Source of the DNA: Dryas octopetala
Taxonomy: Eukaryota > Streptophyta > Magnoliopsida > Rosales > Rosaceae
Length of the DNA: 64,000 nucleotides
Reading direction: 5' to 3'
Assembly: GCA_963921425.1 (NCBI GenBank)
Contig: OY992832.1
Location: 6,758,001-6,822,000, forward strand
The position numbers were made by a program, and so were the translations under genes. Below the pieces are notes generated by a model. That model was not told the origin of the DNA and did no database searches. It saw only the letters and a program-made list of their open reading frames with translations. This document shows positions 42,438-54,149 of this stretch, one piece after another (the first letter of the stretch is position 1; each line of letters starts with the position of its first letter).

Positions 42438-44660
42438 GCTACAGTTGCAAAAGAAGCAAGAATCGTCACCTGTGACAGTACTCAGTAGATAGTATACAGT
42501 CAATTATATATGGATGCACAGAGCAATTCAAAATGCACATAAACTGACACTATTATAATCAAGTTACTAAGAAAATTTATGAAAAACAATACAAAAACCA
42601 GCTTCTAGCATCATATATTCACATCAAATAAGCATCATCAAGAAAATGGCGATAAGATAAAAGGCAATAAGAAGAAAAATCAACATCGGTAAGAATCACA
42701 TAAACATCATAAATAATGATTGTAATAAGCATCACATAAGCTAGCATCAATAATAATGACTATAATAAGCATCATCAATAATGATTGAAATAAGACAGTA
42801 TCATTACTTTCATTTCATGAACTACCAAACATTAAAGAAGAGTTTAGGGAATACAAATCTGCATACCTTTTGAGAGTTTGCTTTGGGCTTGACCTGTGAG
42901 TAGATGGCGGCATACATACCAAGAATGAACATGTCAGTTTCTGTTATATCATATATCAATTCAAAATGCACATAAACTGATTTATTATAATGAAGTTACT
43001 AAGCAGATTTATCAAATACCACTGATGTAAAACAATGAAGTCCCATCATTAATTGAACATGTTGCATATGTAAGACCTTTGTTTGCTATCGGATCCATGA
43101 CCATGCACTTAAGCCAATCCATCACCATCAGTTGGTAGCTAGGTAAGGTAGCTAGCTCATCATTGCCTATTTGAGGAGTAAATTCATTAAAACAGAGCCA
43201 CCAACCTAGCTTACTTGCAGCTAGCAACCCTTCTTAGTTCTTAAGCCCAAAAGGGCCAAACCAGTTAGCTAGCTATCCTGCCATCAAATGACACATTTTC
43301 ATGCTTTTCCCTACTTCTTTTTTACCTGTTTGCTAAAAATTTTACAATAACTGAAATATAATTTATTTAAATCAAGTTTCACATGTGGATGAGCCGGGGC
43401 CGGGCAGTCAAGATATGATGAAGATCATCTCGATTAATACTCAACTACCATGAATAGCCGACTACAATTGAGGAACGGTAACTTGGCTTTAAAAACTCCC
43501 AAATTAAGAGTCAAAAATGTATATATGGAGAAGTAAGAAAAGTGGGCAAAACATTAAAATGAGTTATTTGGAGAAGTTATCCCTCACAAAACCAGGACAG
43601 AAAAAAGCTAGTAGTGTGTATATGGATCATGCTCATGCATGATACTACACTAATTTCCAAGTATTAATATTGCAAGCACATGCACTCAACATGCATTGTT
43701 CATGATATATGAAGATGAGCCCATACATATTTTCACCATCTTGCAACTTTCATTGCAGTACTAACAGCTAGTACTACATGCCACAGCCTCGATCTAAAAC
43801 ATGTGAAACCCAAGACAAATTAAAGATTGCTGTGAAGTTAGCAGCTAGTCTCGTGAAAATTAATAATGGAAAAATTCAATGTACTTGTTTTGCAATTTCC
43901 CAATATTAATACTTAGATTAAATTTAGGTGTGCGAGGGTAAGTGTTCACCATCACTTGTTTGTCAATGATCAAAGCATTTGATTGAGTACTTTTCCAAAA
44001 AATTTTCTTGCTTTGGTAGCATTTTAGGGATTTCTTGCATTTTTTTCCTTTTTGAGTTCAGTTTACATATTGGGGCTTTTTTCCATTTTAGGGCTTTCTT
44101 TAATTTTTTTTCCTTTATACGTACAGCCTGACCATAAATGCATAATTAATATCATTTTTTTTAAAAGGCATATAAATCTTCCCTATTATATTTTGTTTTT
44201 TGGCCAATAAATGTTCCCTATTATATGAATACATAAAGCACCATCAGTCTTCATATTATGAACAAAGAAATAAAACCAAGATTTAATTAAGAGAGAGTAG
44301 AGGAAAGTGTTGCTATTGTATTTTCTTAGCTACCAAACATATATTAAAGAACAATTTAGAGTATAGAAATATATAGTACCACTTGTGACTCGGTAGCTTT
44401 GAACTTGCCACCACCACCGTCGGAAAGGGGCTTCTTCAGGGCCCTAGTGAGTAGTGCCCTTTGCAAGGGTAGCAATGTTGGGCGCCTTTTGTGTGTGTGA
44501 AGAGCGTGACGAGCAAGCTTGGTGAAATGGGGAGTGAAGAAGGTGGTGAGTATGAGAAAAGGGTTTTACCTTGGAGTCGTACTACGGCGGTGTATATTAT
44601 CCATTAAGAATATGACACGTGTTTCTGTTTGATTGGACTGTATGAATTTCTGCATTATTT
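42438..44660 (-). pseudogene. Possible exons of an unidentified gene in AT-rich DNA
   Basis: On the minus strand three coding-like pieces with splice sites can be seen: about 44590-44385 (HTHKRRPTLLPLQRAL … KKPLSDGGGGKFKATESQ), 42894-42868 (VKPKANSQK between AG and GT) and 42463 leftward into the palindrome (VTILASFATVATLVAF, a membrane-like stretch). They might be the 5' exons of a small membrane protein gene, now ending in a stop (QDFF-TGA). Between them: a degenerate AATAAGCATCA-type repeat (about 42600-42810) and a 60-base direct repeat (about 42525 and 42958). Function unknown; very tentative. Confidence 0.3.
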
Positions 44661-44668
44661 CTTTTGAG

Positions 44669-46305
44669 TTGTTATTTACACACCATTTTTCTTTTTTTTA
44701 CACACCTCTTCTTAAAAAAAACCAAAATAAAAAAGATACACACACCCTTCCCTCTCTCCTCTCTCTCTTTTTGCCTTTCTCTGCAAATACCCCCAACCCG
44801 ACCCACCCTTCCTCCTTCCCCTTTCCATGCGCCCTCCTAGACCCACCAACCCAGCAAGCTCGACCCACCCCTTCTCCTTCCCCTTCCCTTTCCCATGCGC
44901 CATCTTGGACCCACCAACCCAGCCACCCACTGCTTCTCCTTCCTCCCCCAGCCAACCACAGAGGAGAGAGTGAGAAATGGAGAGCTAATTATTAATTTAT
45001 CCACTTTTTTTTTTTTGAATAATTACTCACGTACAGTTATAACTTTAATTTCCTCTAATATCTTATTTTAGATTTGATGCGACATATTCCAAAAATTAAT
45101 ATTTTCAAATCATAAATAAAACTTTCTTATGGTGGATTTATGGTTTGTTATCATGTTAATTAAATGTATGTGCTTTCAAAATGAAATTCATGCTTAATTA
45201 AAGAAATGAAATTTGTGTCCTAACATTTTCCAAACATGAAAATTTAGTGCTGCGTTTATTTTCCACTGCGGAACTGTTTAAAGGAGATATATACCAACTT
45301 CATTTTAACCTACTATATATGAGAAATGCAAATAATACATACAATTTAGAGATATAGTTAGAAAAACGCATGTGCAATGTATACATGTATACCAAACAAA
45401 TTTCCAGCTAATAAAAGTACATGCATGTCAAATATATATTAATCCACTTTTCAAGTTAACTACCTCTTTCCATTGAGATTCAAAGATTTTTCCAACTAGA
45501 AATATTTATTGAAAGCACTAATTAATTGAAAACATAAACCCGTGTAAGGTGAAAAATGTTTAAAGGGTATCAATAGTAGAACAATCCTCTTAATTTTTTA
45601 GTAATTTCTATTTATATAGTTGTATATGACCAAAAAGTTTTTACAAAGGACAACATATATAGTTACTTATATAAAATTTCTTATCTTATATTAGTCAATA
45701 ATATATTTTAAAAATTACATTTTAGTCAATGATTCAGCCCACTACTGGATTTACTTGAAACCCGATGGAAGTCCATTTTAGTAGAACAATCCTGGACCCA
45801 CCCCTCCTCCTTCCCCTTCCCCTTCCCCTTCCCATGCGCCATCCTAGACCCACCAATCCAGCCACCCACTGCTCCTCCTTCCTCCCCCAGCCACCCCTTC
45901 CTTCTTCCCCTTCCCCCTCCCCCGACGACCCACGGCCCCTGCCAAACCCGACCCACCACCGGTCTCCAGATCAGAAGCTTATGTCGACATCGACGGCCTC
46001 CTTTTCCGTCCGGCCAAGGGTTGGGTGAGTGAGAGAGAACTTAATTTCATATATGCATAATTCTCAAGATTACAACCAAGGGTATGGCTGCTAGGTTGAA
46101 AAGCCAGAGAAGGAGAGGGAGGAGAGAGAAGGAAAGAGAGAGAGGTGGGGTGGGTGTGTAACTTGTGTTTGAGAAGATGAATATTTTGGTAATAAAAGAG
46201 GTGTGCAAAAGGAAATTTTAAAGTTTATAAAGGATAGAGGGTGTGTTGGCAGAAAAATAGAAAAAATTGTGAGTAAAAAAAAAAAAGTATGCAAATAGCA
46301 ACACT
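44669..46305. mobile_element. Putative long-TIR element enclosing duplicated block
   Basis: The ends resemble each other inverted: GTTGTTATTTACACACC at the left and the complement of GTATGCAAATAGCAACAC at the right, followed on both sides by ACACACC words and CT-rich runs. Inside are two related Pro-coding C-rich segments (about 44806-44962 and 45786-45960) flanking the 44979-45774 block. A target duplication cannot be read in the surrounding T runs. A MULE-like element is possible. Confidence 0.4.
44979..45774 (+). repeat. 0.8-kb direct repeat, mate at 51697-52552
   Basis: From GAGAGCTAATTATTAA to ACCCGATGGAAGTCCA the sequence matches 51697-52552 at well over 90 percent, with small indels. 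The mate lies upstream of the intact BXL gene. It has no ORF. This copy is bounded on both sides by related C-rich segments. Confidence 0.9.
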
Positions 46306-47477
46306 TTTTTTTTTTTTTTTTGCTGGAAGAAAACCTTCTTTCTAGCTAAGGACGGATCTGTCCTTGCCCATTCACATTTTTGCTTACCCAATCCACCACA
46401 TTTGTCTTAAAACTCAATTGATCTTTCACCACACTCCACATTTGTCTGTTTATTAATTTGTTGGTTTTTAGTAGCCTACCTTTTTGGCATTTTTTTTTTG
46501 TTTGAGAAAATTGGGTTTTTACTTTTCAGTATTGGAGTAAAAGGAGTTCTTTTTTATTTTTCGGTGTTACAAAGGGAGTTCATATTATTATTATTATTAA
46601 AAATAGTTCTTTATGAATTTCGGGTGAAAAGTAAAGAACAAAAAGTTAAGGGAATGGCTAAATAATTCATGTTCTCTGCTAATTTCCAAGACAACCCACC
46701 CAAAAATAAGAGTAATTAAATTCCGTAAACATGAACAAGAGTAATACAATGGTTACTGGAAGTCTGGAATAAAGAATATAAAATGTGAATGTAAGGGCAG
46801 ATCCGTCACTGAGCCGGAGGGGAGTGAAGTCATGGCTAAAGGAATACAACTAGCTGTGGGCTTATGGACCAAAGGTAGTCATGAATAACTGGGCCTGAGT
46901 GCTGGGGGCCCAAAATTACACTATAGCATCAGTCAAACTCCCAATTACAAGTGAACTACAGGTTCAATTTAAAATATCCTCTGCTCATATCACACCCACA
47001 AAGCCCCATAGTTTCCCACAAGTGCCTCACCAGCATGTCAAACTCACCCACACCGGCCTTCCCCATATGCTAAACTTTATATGCTAGTTTAGTACGTGCG
47101 TGTTTGCTTTGCTTGCTATATTAATTTGATTAATTCAATCTTTAAAATAGTAGTTTGGTTGCATATTTATAAATTCACTATAGATATATTCGATTTATAA
47201 TGAAAAACTATTCAGAATATAACCTTTGTTTAGCATATGCATATGCATGCTACTCCCAAATTGATTATGGATCTAAAGGGTACGTGACTCACTTAATTTA
47301 GGCCAATTTTTATAGGGCTAATTATTATTACATACACTTTGCACCTAACCCGGCCAGATATTTTATTTGTCATATGTAAATTGAAGAGCAATTGAGCATA
47401 GCTACATTACTTCATTTATATATATAGATCGATATTGATGTTACATCCTTCTTTGGTTGTCCGACGTGTACGTGTAG
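46306..47477. other. Intergenic
   Basis: No gene is seen; AT-rich. The end reads as an intron-like acceptor (TGTAG) before the SAR1 exon. Confidence 0.45.
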
Positions 47478-47642
47478 GTGGATGCTATAGTGTACATGAT
47501 TGATGCTAATGACAAGGAGAGATTTCAAGACACAAAAAAGGAGCTGGATGCTCTTCTCTCGGATGAGTCACTGGCAACTGTCCCATTTGTCATCTTGGGA
47601 AACAAGATTGACATGCCTGATGCTGCCTCAGAGGAATATGGG
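47478..47642 (+). pseudogene. Orphan SAR1 GTPase exon
   Basis: It begins after an AG acceptor and encodes [50 protein letters not shown], then meets GTATGCC, a plausible donor. This is the SAR1 exon with the NKID guanine-specificity motif intact. The exons carrying the P-loop and switch regions and the C-terminus were not found nearby. It could be a fragment captured by a transposon. It is better preserved than the 41473 copy. Confidence 0.85.
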
Positions 47643-47897
47643 GTATGCCCAAGCAAATTAATACTAGTGGCACTCGTATTAATTTGTGATATATCATGAC
47701 TAAATAGTTTCATTTTTCTAGAAATTTATAAGACTACGTACACATCATGAACCAATTAAAAAGGAGAAGAGAAGTTTATTAATCAGTTGGGCCTACTGTG
47801 TACAAGTTGAAGATGAAAGAGGAATATGAAGTACCATCAACATGCAGCTAGCCTACTAATTATTCATTCACAATTAAGAGCCTAATATAAGCAACTA

Positions 47898-50800
47898 CTA
47901 GTGCTTAAGGTTGACCTGAACAGGGAATGAGAGCCTATCTCCAACCACAATTGTGTGCCTGCCTGATGGTAAAAGCTTGTAACCAGTGTAATCAACAAGT
48001 CCCAAGCTCTTGTGAGCACTAAACACAAAGTCAACCTTCTTACTCTGTCCAGCTTTCACAAACACCCTCTGAAAGCCAATCACTTGTTTGATATGTGTAT
48101 CTGCAATGCCTTCTGGAGGCTTTGAGTAAACAACAAGCACCTCACTACCATCCCTGGTGCCCACATTCTTTACTTCAACTTTAAATGCAAATTCATGCTC
48201 ATAATCTAAGTCATCTGCAAGGATTGCAGGGCAGTGTGGCTTGTATGCTTCATCTTTATACTTTATATCACGGCAGTGCTGAGACTTGCTCAACAAAATG
48301 TCCAATGTTTTATGTGCAGATGTTAGAGTGTAGTTGAACTGAGTGTAACTAAGGCCATAACCAAATGGGTAAACTGTGGAGCCATTGTAGAACTTGTATG
48401 TGCGACCAGGATAGCCTAGGCTATCAATTGGCCTCAATGGCATGGATATCATGGGTAACATATCCACATAACCAGCTTCATGCCATGTTAGGGGTAGCCT
48501 TCCTCCTGTAACATAGTGAAACGTTTCGAAAAATAGAGAAATTATAATTTGGTCTTGCAAATTTGGAAAATCCTTCATAACATAGATTGGTGCTTACCAG
48601 GATTGTAATGCCCGAATACAACATCTGAAATGGCACGACCACCTTCTTCACCAGGGTAGCCAGCCCACAATATGGCTTTGATGTTATCATTGTCTTTGGC
48701 AAAACTGATATCGATACCACCCGCAGACATGATCACAAGAATCGCTGGACCCTTTGAGGCTTGAGCAACTTGGTTGATAAGTTGAGTTTGGTAACCGGGA
48801 AGAAGGAGATCAACCCTGTCCAAGCTCTCTGCCTCAACCGATAAGTCCAGTCCAGCCAAAATTATTGTTACATCAGCTTCCTTTGCAGCTTTCATGGCAG
48901 GGAATATCAAGCTGTCATTTGCACATGCGACTCCATCACATCCCATTTCATACTTCACTTTTCCAAATGTTGAAAAGGCATCAAGAGGTGAGATGTACTG
49001 GCAAGGAATACCTACACACACAAATTGAAAAAAAATTAATATGTTATTTTGGAGATGTAATAGAGATGAGACTCAATACGGCCCATACAAGTGATCCAAT
49101 AATTCCTTACCTGCATAGTTTCCAACCATAACCGTTGTAGCATTGGCGTGAGGCCCAACAACGGCTAGTTTTTTCACCTTATCAGAATTCAAAGGCAAGG
49201 TTTCATTCACATTCTTTAATAAGACAATTCCTTCTCTGGCTGCTTCTCTTGCTAATTCAATATGTTGTTGGGAGCAGACATCCTTCTTGCCAAGTGATTT
49301 GTAAAGAGGGTTTCCATCAAAGAAACCTAGCCTCATAAGCACCACATAAAGGTTCTTGAGTGACCTGTCTATTTCTTTCACCTTCACCTTTCCTTGTTTC
49401 ACCGCATTTTCTGTGTAATTGGGGTAGTAGATTCCACAGTCCAAATCCAATCCTATATTAAATAATAGGAAAATTAATGAATCGAAATTGTATATGTATT
49501 AATTAAAAATCTGGAAATTAAAGAATTGGCTAGCTGGACAAAAAGGGTTCAATATAATAATTCATGACAAGGAGCTAGTACTAGCCTGCTTTTAATGCTT
49601 GTGCTGAAGCATCCTCCTTGCTGTCACCAAGCCATTTGTGGCCATTTACCATAACTTCAAGAGAGTCACAATCCGAGACTATATAACTGCAAAATGAAAA
49701 AAAAAAAAAAAAAAAAACAAATTAATTGGTATCTTAATAGAAAAGTACAAAGAAAATTGATTTGGGTTTAAGACTAGGAAAATTTAGGTTCATATCTGAT
49801 TAAGTTCTCCATACCCATTAAGATGCCAATCTCCTCTAATGGTATCTTTCAAGAGCTTTGGATCAGCACAAGTGGGTATGCCATTAACACGGTTATAGGA
49901 GCACATTACACTGCTAACATCACCATCTTTAATACACATCTCAAATGGTTTAAGGAACGTTTCTGCCATATCTTGCTCTGTCACCTTTTGATAAAAAAAA
50001 AAAAAAAAACAAACAAATAATTAACATAATCAGAAACATTAGAGAATCATCATTATATTCCGCACCACATTTTGTGACCAAATAATATGTGGTTAGAAAT
50101 TAAATGTGGTCCTTCTAACATTATTTGAAAAAAAAAAAAAAAACTCACCCTCGCATCAAAATGGTAGCGATCAACGCCAAGCCAGGCGTCAACATCATAG
50201 GCGGCATAATGCTTGCAGCATGAGGAAACTTTGAGAGGCCTAGAGTTCAAATCTGTGACATTCTCTGTGCCCTCAACATCCTGCAAGCCTCGCACGTAGT
50301 TAGCAGCATAAGAGCCAACAACAAAAGGGTCTTCACCGGGTGTCTCTGTGGCTCTTCCCCACCTGGGATCCCTCACTACATTAACGTTGGGACTCCAATA
50401 TGTCAATCCAGCCCTTCCTAAATTGTACATAGCTCTTGCTTCTGTTGACACAGCCTGAAATGCAAACAATTAATCCATTAGTTTAATATAATCGAATTAG
50501 TATTCACACAATCACATCTGACATTTTGCATAAATTAAGATGAGATTCACTTATATAACTTGACATTGACCAAAAAGGTTTTGACATTTCTAATTAATTA
50601 AACACATTTATTATCAGACCGAAAAAACAATTAATTAATCACATTTATGATATAAGAAATAGGACTAATCATCCTGACAAGAAAGAATCTCCTAATTGGG
50701 AGCATGACTGACAAATTGGCATTATCGGTTATTCAAGTGGCCCCTGGTGGTCTGCATGGTTTTGAAATTGGATGTGTACGTGCGCTGTGTAATTTTGTTT

Positions 50801-51376
50801 GTTTGGGCGCAGGTCTTAGTACAAAGTAATTGCCAACCTTGCCGATAATTATTTAATTAATGCATGTTATTCATCTTCTCCAACCAAAAACATAGAAGAA
50901 AATATTGGCGAATGCATGTATACCTGGCCAATCTGTTTCCACAAAGACTGGTTAAAGGCCGCAGTGGTAAGAATAACAGTGGGAAAACTTGTTGAACCTG
51001 GAATAAGATCGTCGAAATAAGTGCCGGGACCGACATTAGACACACCATGGAGTGCCTCAGACCACCACTCGTACTTGGGCAACCCAAGCCTGGGAACCCC
51101 AGATGCACTATTTCCGAGTTGTGCCACTTTCTCTGCCAGTGTCATCCTGTCCACCAAGTCCTTGGCCCTCACATCATATGACAGCAAAGAGTTACAGAAG
51201 CCGAAGTCCGACATGTCCAACCCAAGCTCCGAGTACCTTGAAGGATCACATACATGGGTCAAGTTTGTATTAATGTCATTGGAGGAGTCTAGAAGGGCTC
51301 TTCTAGCATTGGAAGAAGAGATTAGAAAGGAAGCAATAGCGAAAAAGAGAATGAGAAGAGTAGCAAAGTTAGACAT
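47898..51376 (-). CDS. BXL: GH3 beta-xylosidase/alpha-L-arabinofuranosidase, intact
   Basis: Seven exons: 51376-50924, 50454-50149, 49984-49815, 49686-49586, 49452-49111, 49011-48598 and 48505-47898; 797 residues, all phases consistent. It has a signal peptide of about 24 residues, a GH3 N domain ([32 protein letters not shown]), the nucleophile Asp315 in YIVSDCDS, a C-terminal GH3 domain ([36 protein letters not shown]) and a fibronectin III-like end. It is secreted and trims xylose/arabinose from wall polysaccharides; the style resembles the Arabidopsis BXL3/BXL4 clade (inferred). Intron 4 has a GC donor (GCAG|GCTAGT), shared with the split paralogue. The start is the first ATG before the signal peptide. 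It is the only complete member of the cluster here. Confidence 0.95.
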
Positions 51377-51696
51377 GGTTGATTAATTACTCTCTCAAGG
51401 TGTGAAGATTGTGGGAAGCACACTACGAGTATATATAGTAGTAGGGACTAGGGAGCCTCAGTTCACTGATATGTTGTAACCATAATATCAATCTCTTATC
51501 TTAAATACGGTCAAAGTTTCTGTTTGAGAGATCTCAGGAGGATCTTAAAACTCTTTTAGATAATTCGATTATTTCAAATGGATACTTAATTTTTATATTT
51601 TTTTTAACTTAATAATTGCTCAGGACATGTTGATATCTATGATATGGATAACTTCAGTCATTAACCTCTCATCCAAAACTTTGAATAAGAAAGGGA

Positions 51697-52552
51697 GAGC
51701 TAATTATTAATTTATCCACTTTTTTTTTTTTAAATAATTACTCACAGTTGTAACTTTTATTTTCTCTAATATCTTATTTTAGACTTGATGCGACATATTT
51801 CCAAAAATTAATATTTTCAAATCATAAATAAAACTTTCTTATGGTGGATTTATGGTTTGTTATCATGTTAATTAAATGTATGTGCTTTCAAAATGAAATT
51901 CATGCTTAATTAAAGAAATGAAATTTGTGTCCTAACATTTTCCAAACATGAAAATTTAGTGCTGCGTTTATTTTCCACTACGGAACTGTTTAAAGGAGAT
52001 ATATACCAACTTCATTTTAACCTACTATATATGAGAAATGCAAATAATACATAGAATTTACAGATGTAGTTAGAAAAACGCATGTGCGCGCAATGTATAC
52101 ATGTATACGTACCAAACAAATTTCCAGCTAATAAAAGTACATGCATGTCAAATATATATATATATATATATATATATTAATCCACTTTTCAAGTTAACTA
52201 CCTCTTTCCATTGGGATTCAAAGATTTTTCCAACTAGAAATATTTATTGAAAGCACTAATTAATTGAAAACATAAACCCGTGTAAGGTGAAAAATGTTTT
52301 TTTTTTTTTTTGGCCACAAGGTGAAAAATGTTTAAAGGGTATCGATAGTAGAATTAACAGTCCTCTTAATTTTTTAGTAATTTCTATTTATATAGATGTA
52401 TATGACCAAAAAGTTTTTACAAAGGACAACATATATAGTTCCTTATATAAAATTTCTTATCTCATATTAGTCAATAATATATTTTGAAAAATTACATTTT
52501 AGTCAATGATCCAGCCCATTACCTGATTTACTTGAAACCCGGTGGAAGTCCA
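51697..52552 (+). repeat. 0.8-kb direct repeat, mate at 44979-45774
   Basis: Second copy of the block, lying 0.3 kb upstream of the intact BXL gene. It is longer than its mate because of a TA microsatellite expansion (about 52155-52178) and a small duplication with a T run near 52297-52330. Confidence 0.9.
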
Positions 52553-52994
52553 TGTAATTTCTTGTAATGTTAATTATGTCCTTTTTTGTACAGTTTGTAA
52601 TTTGGTTTATAACATTTTAGTCAATGTTGACTATAATAGTATTTTGAAAAGTTTCATTGACCTATTTATAATATTGAAACTTTTTATTGACTTTTTTGTA
52701 ATCGACCCATATATAATATTAATTTCATTTTGAAATAGTTTGTAGTTGTTAAAATTAAGGTACTCATGATTAGAACAATACCCAAGAACACAAGCTTCCA
52801 ACAAATTCCAAAGAAAAATTTGGTCTTACACTACAAAATTTTCATGCGATCTTAAGAAGAAAGTAGAAGTTTATTAATCAATCTCGCCTATTGTATACAA
52901 GTTGAAGGTGAAGGTGAAAGAAGACTTTATTCTTTCACAATAACCTGATCGATTACCACTAAAAGATTTTATTACAATGACCAATTATTAGTGG
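52553..52994. other. Intergenic
   Basis: AT-rich with no gene. The rightmost part resembles the 3' flank of BXL (GTTTATTAATCA, GTATACAAGTTGAAG words are shared with 47775-47815). Confidence 0.5.
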
Positions 52995-53200
52995 TAAAAA
53001 GCATGCCTGATGGTAAAAGCTTGGAACCGGCATAATCAACAGTTCCCAAGCTCTTAGGAGCACTAAACACAAAATAACCTTCTCGCTTTGTCCAGCTTTC
53101 ACAAACAGCCTCTAAAACCCAATTACTTAATGGTTTGGCATTTGTATCTGCAATGCCTTTTGGGGCTTTGAGTACTCAATAACCACCTCACTTCCAAATG
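52995..53200 (-). pseudogene. Decayed BXL 3' end
   Basis: Minus-strand sequence from GSEVV-EYSKP through VKAGQSEK to SKLLPSG matches the C-terminal end of BXL, with several frameshifts and an in-frame stop. No other exons are nearby. It has the same orientation as the intact gene and lies upstream of it, so it looks like the 3' remnant of a former tandem copy. The 3' flank to its left also resembles that of the intact gene. Confidence 0.85.
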
Positions 53201-54149
53201 AATAATTCAATTCAACTCAAATGAATTTCTTATAACTCACCTGTATATATAGATTTATTTCAATTTTAGAATTACAATAATGCTAAGGATCTCAAATTTA
53301 TATCCTAAATTTGAATTTCAAATGATGTATCATTATACATGTTAGTGGTTTATTTGTTGTGAAATAAATAATCTTTAAGGTGAACAATATATAAATCAAT
53401 AAAATACTGATACATCATAATTTGAAATTCAAATTTATAATATAAATTTGAGATCCCTGTTCATTTGCCATGTCAACCTTATGTAAGGCTCCAAATAAAT
53501 GCTTAATTACCAAAAGAAACTACAACTAATTAAAGAGAACTAATCAACTAAACATGGGAAATGCATGTTAGACCAACCAAAGGGAATTAAGTACATCAAA
53601 GCAAACAAGAACCAAAAACCCAATCACCCCAAACTGATATTATTTGTTCATATTAACTTTATTTTAATAGCATTATATTGAAACTAATAATATTATTAAT
53701 TCTTTGAGATTGTCTCATTACCCTTGTCTTTAGTAGGGCTAAGGTGAGAGTTTATATGCCTTGCTATAATAATAATTTCATGGTATAAGTGATGCACGTG
53801 ATAGATAACTATGTAAGAGAAATGATGCACATATAGTCTTATTTGCTATAAACCCAAATAAATCCTTGGTCCAAACAAAACTATAGCTTTCGACATAAAT
53901 TCAAATATACCGATTAGATATTAGTTAGTACTATTTCTCTTTTCATAATGTTGAAGAAATTTCAAATCCAAATCACCAGTCATCCTCACATAAAAACCAT
54001 AAAAAAAAAAAAAAAAAACCATAAATTAAAATATGGGCTGGAAACATATCATATGGACTTTGTTAAATCTGAAGCCCATAACGAAAAGCCCGTAAAGGCA
54101 GTGAAATAGGAGTACACGAGGCAGAGTCTCCCTCGCTCTCTCGGGAGAG
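53201..54149. other. Intergenic; upstream region of peptidase gene
   Basis: AT-rich with no gene. A pair of inverted AAATTTATA/TATAAATTT words near 53298 and 53435 may be a degraded MITE. Confidence 0.4.

Noticed and set aside
42380..42480. Resemblance of CLGLGGGSWQIYRSREE to the SURF1 assembly factor motif
   Set aside because: The sequence after the motif does not continue like SURF1 and the stretch lies in a palindrome with stops; too weak to name.
44698..44995. ORFs with Pro-rich or Gly-rich products near 44.8 kb and 45.8 kb
   Set aside because: Low-complexity C-rich segments of a putative transposon; the two copies are related repeats rather than genes.
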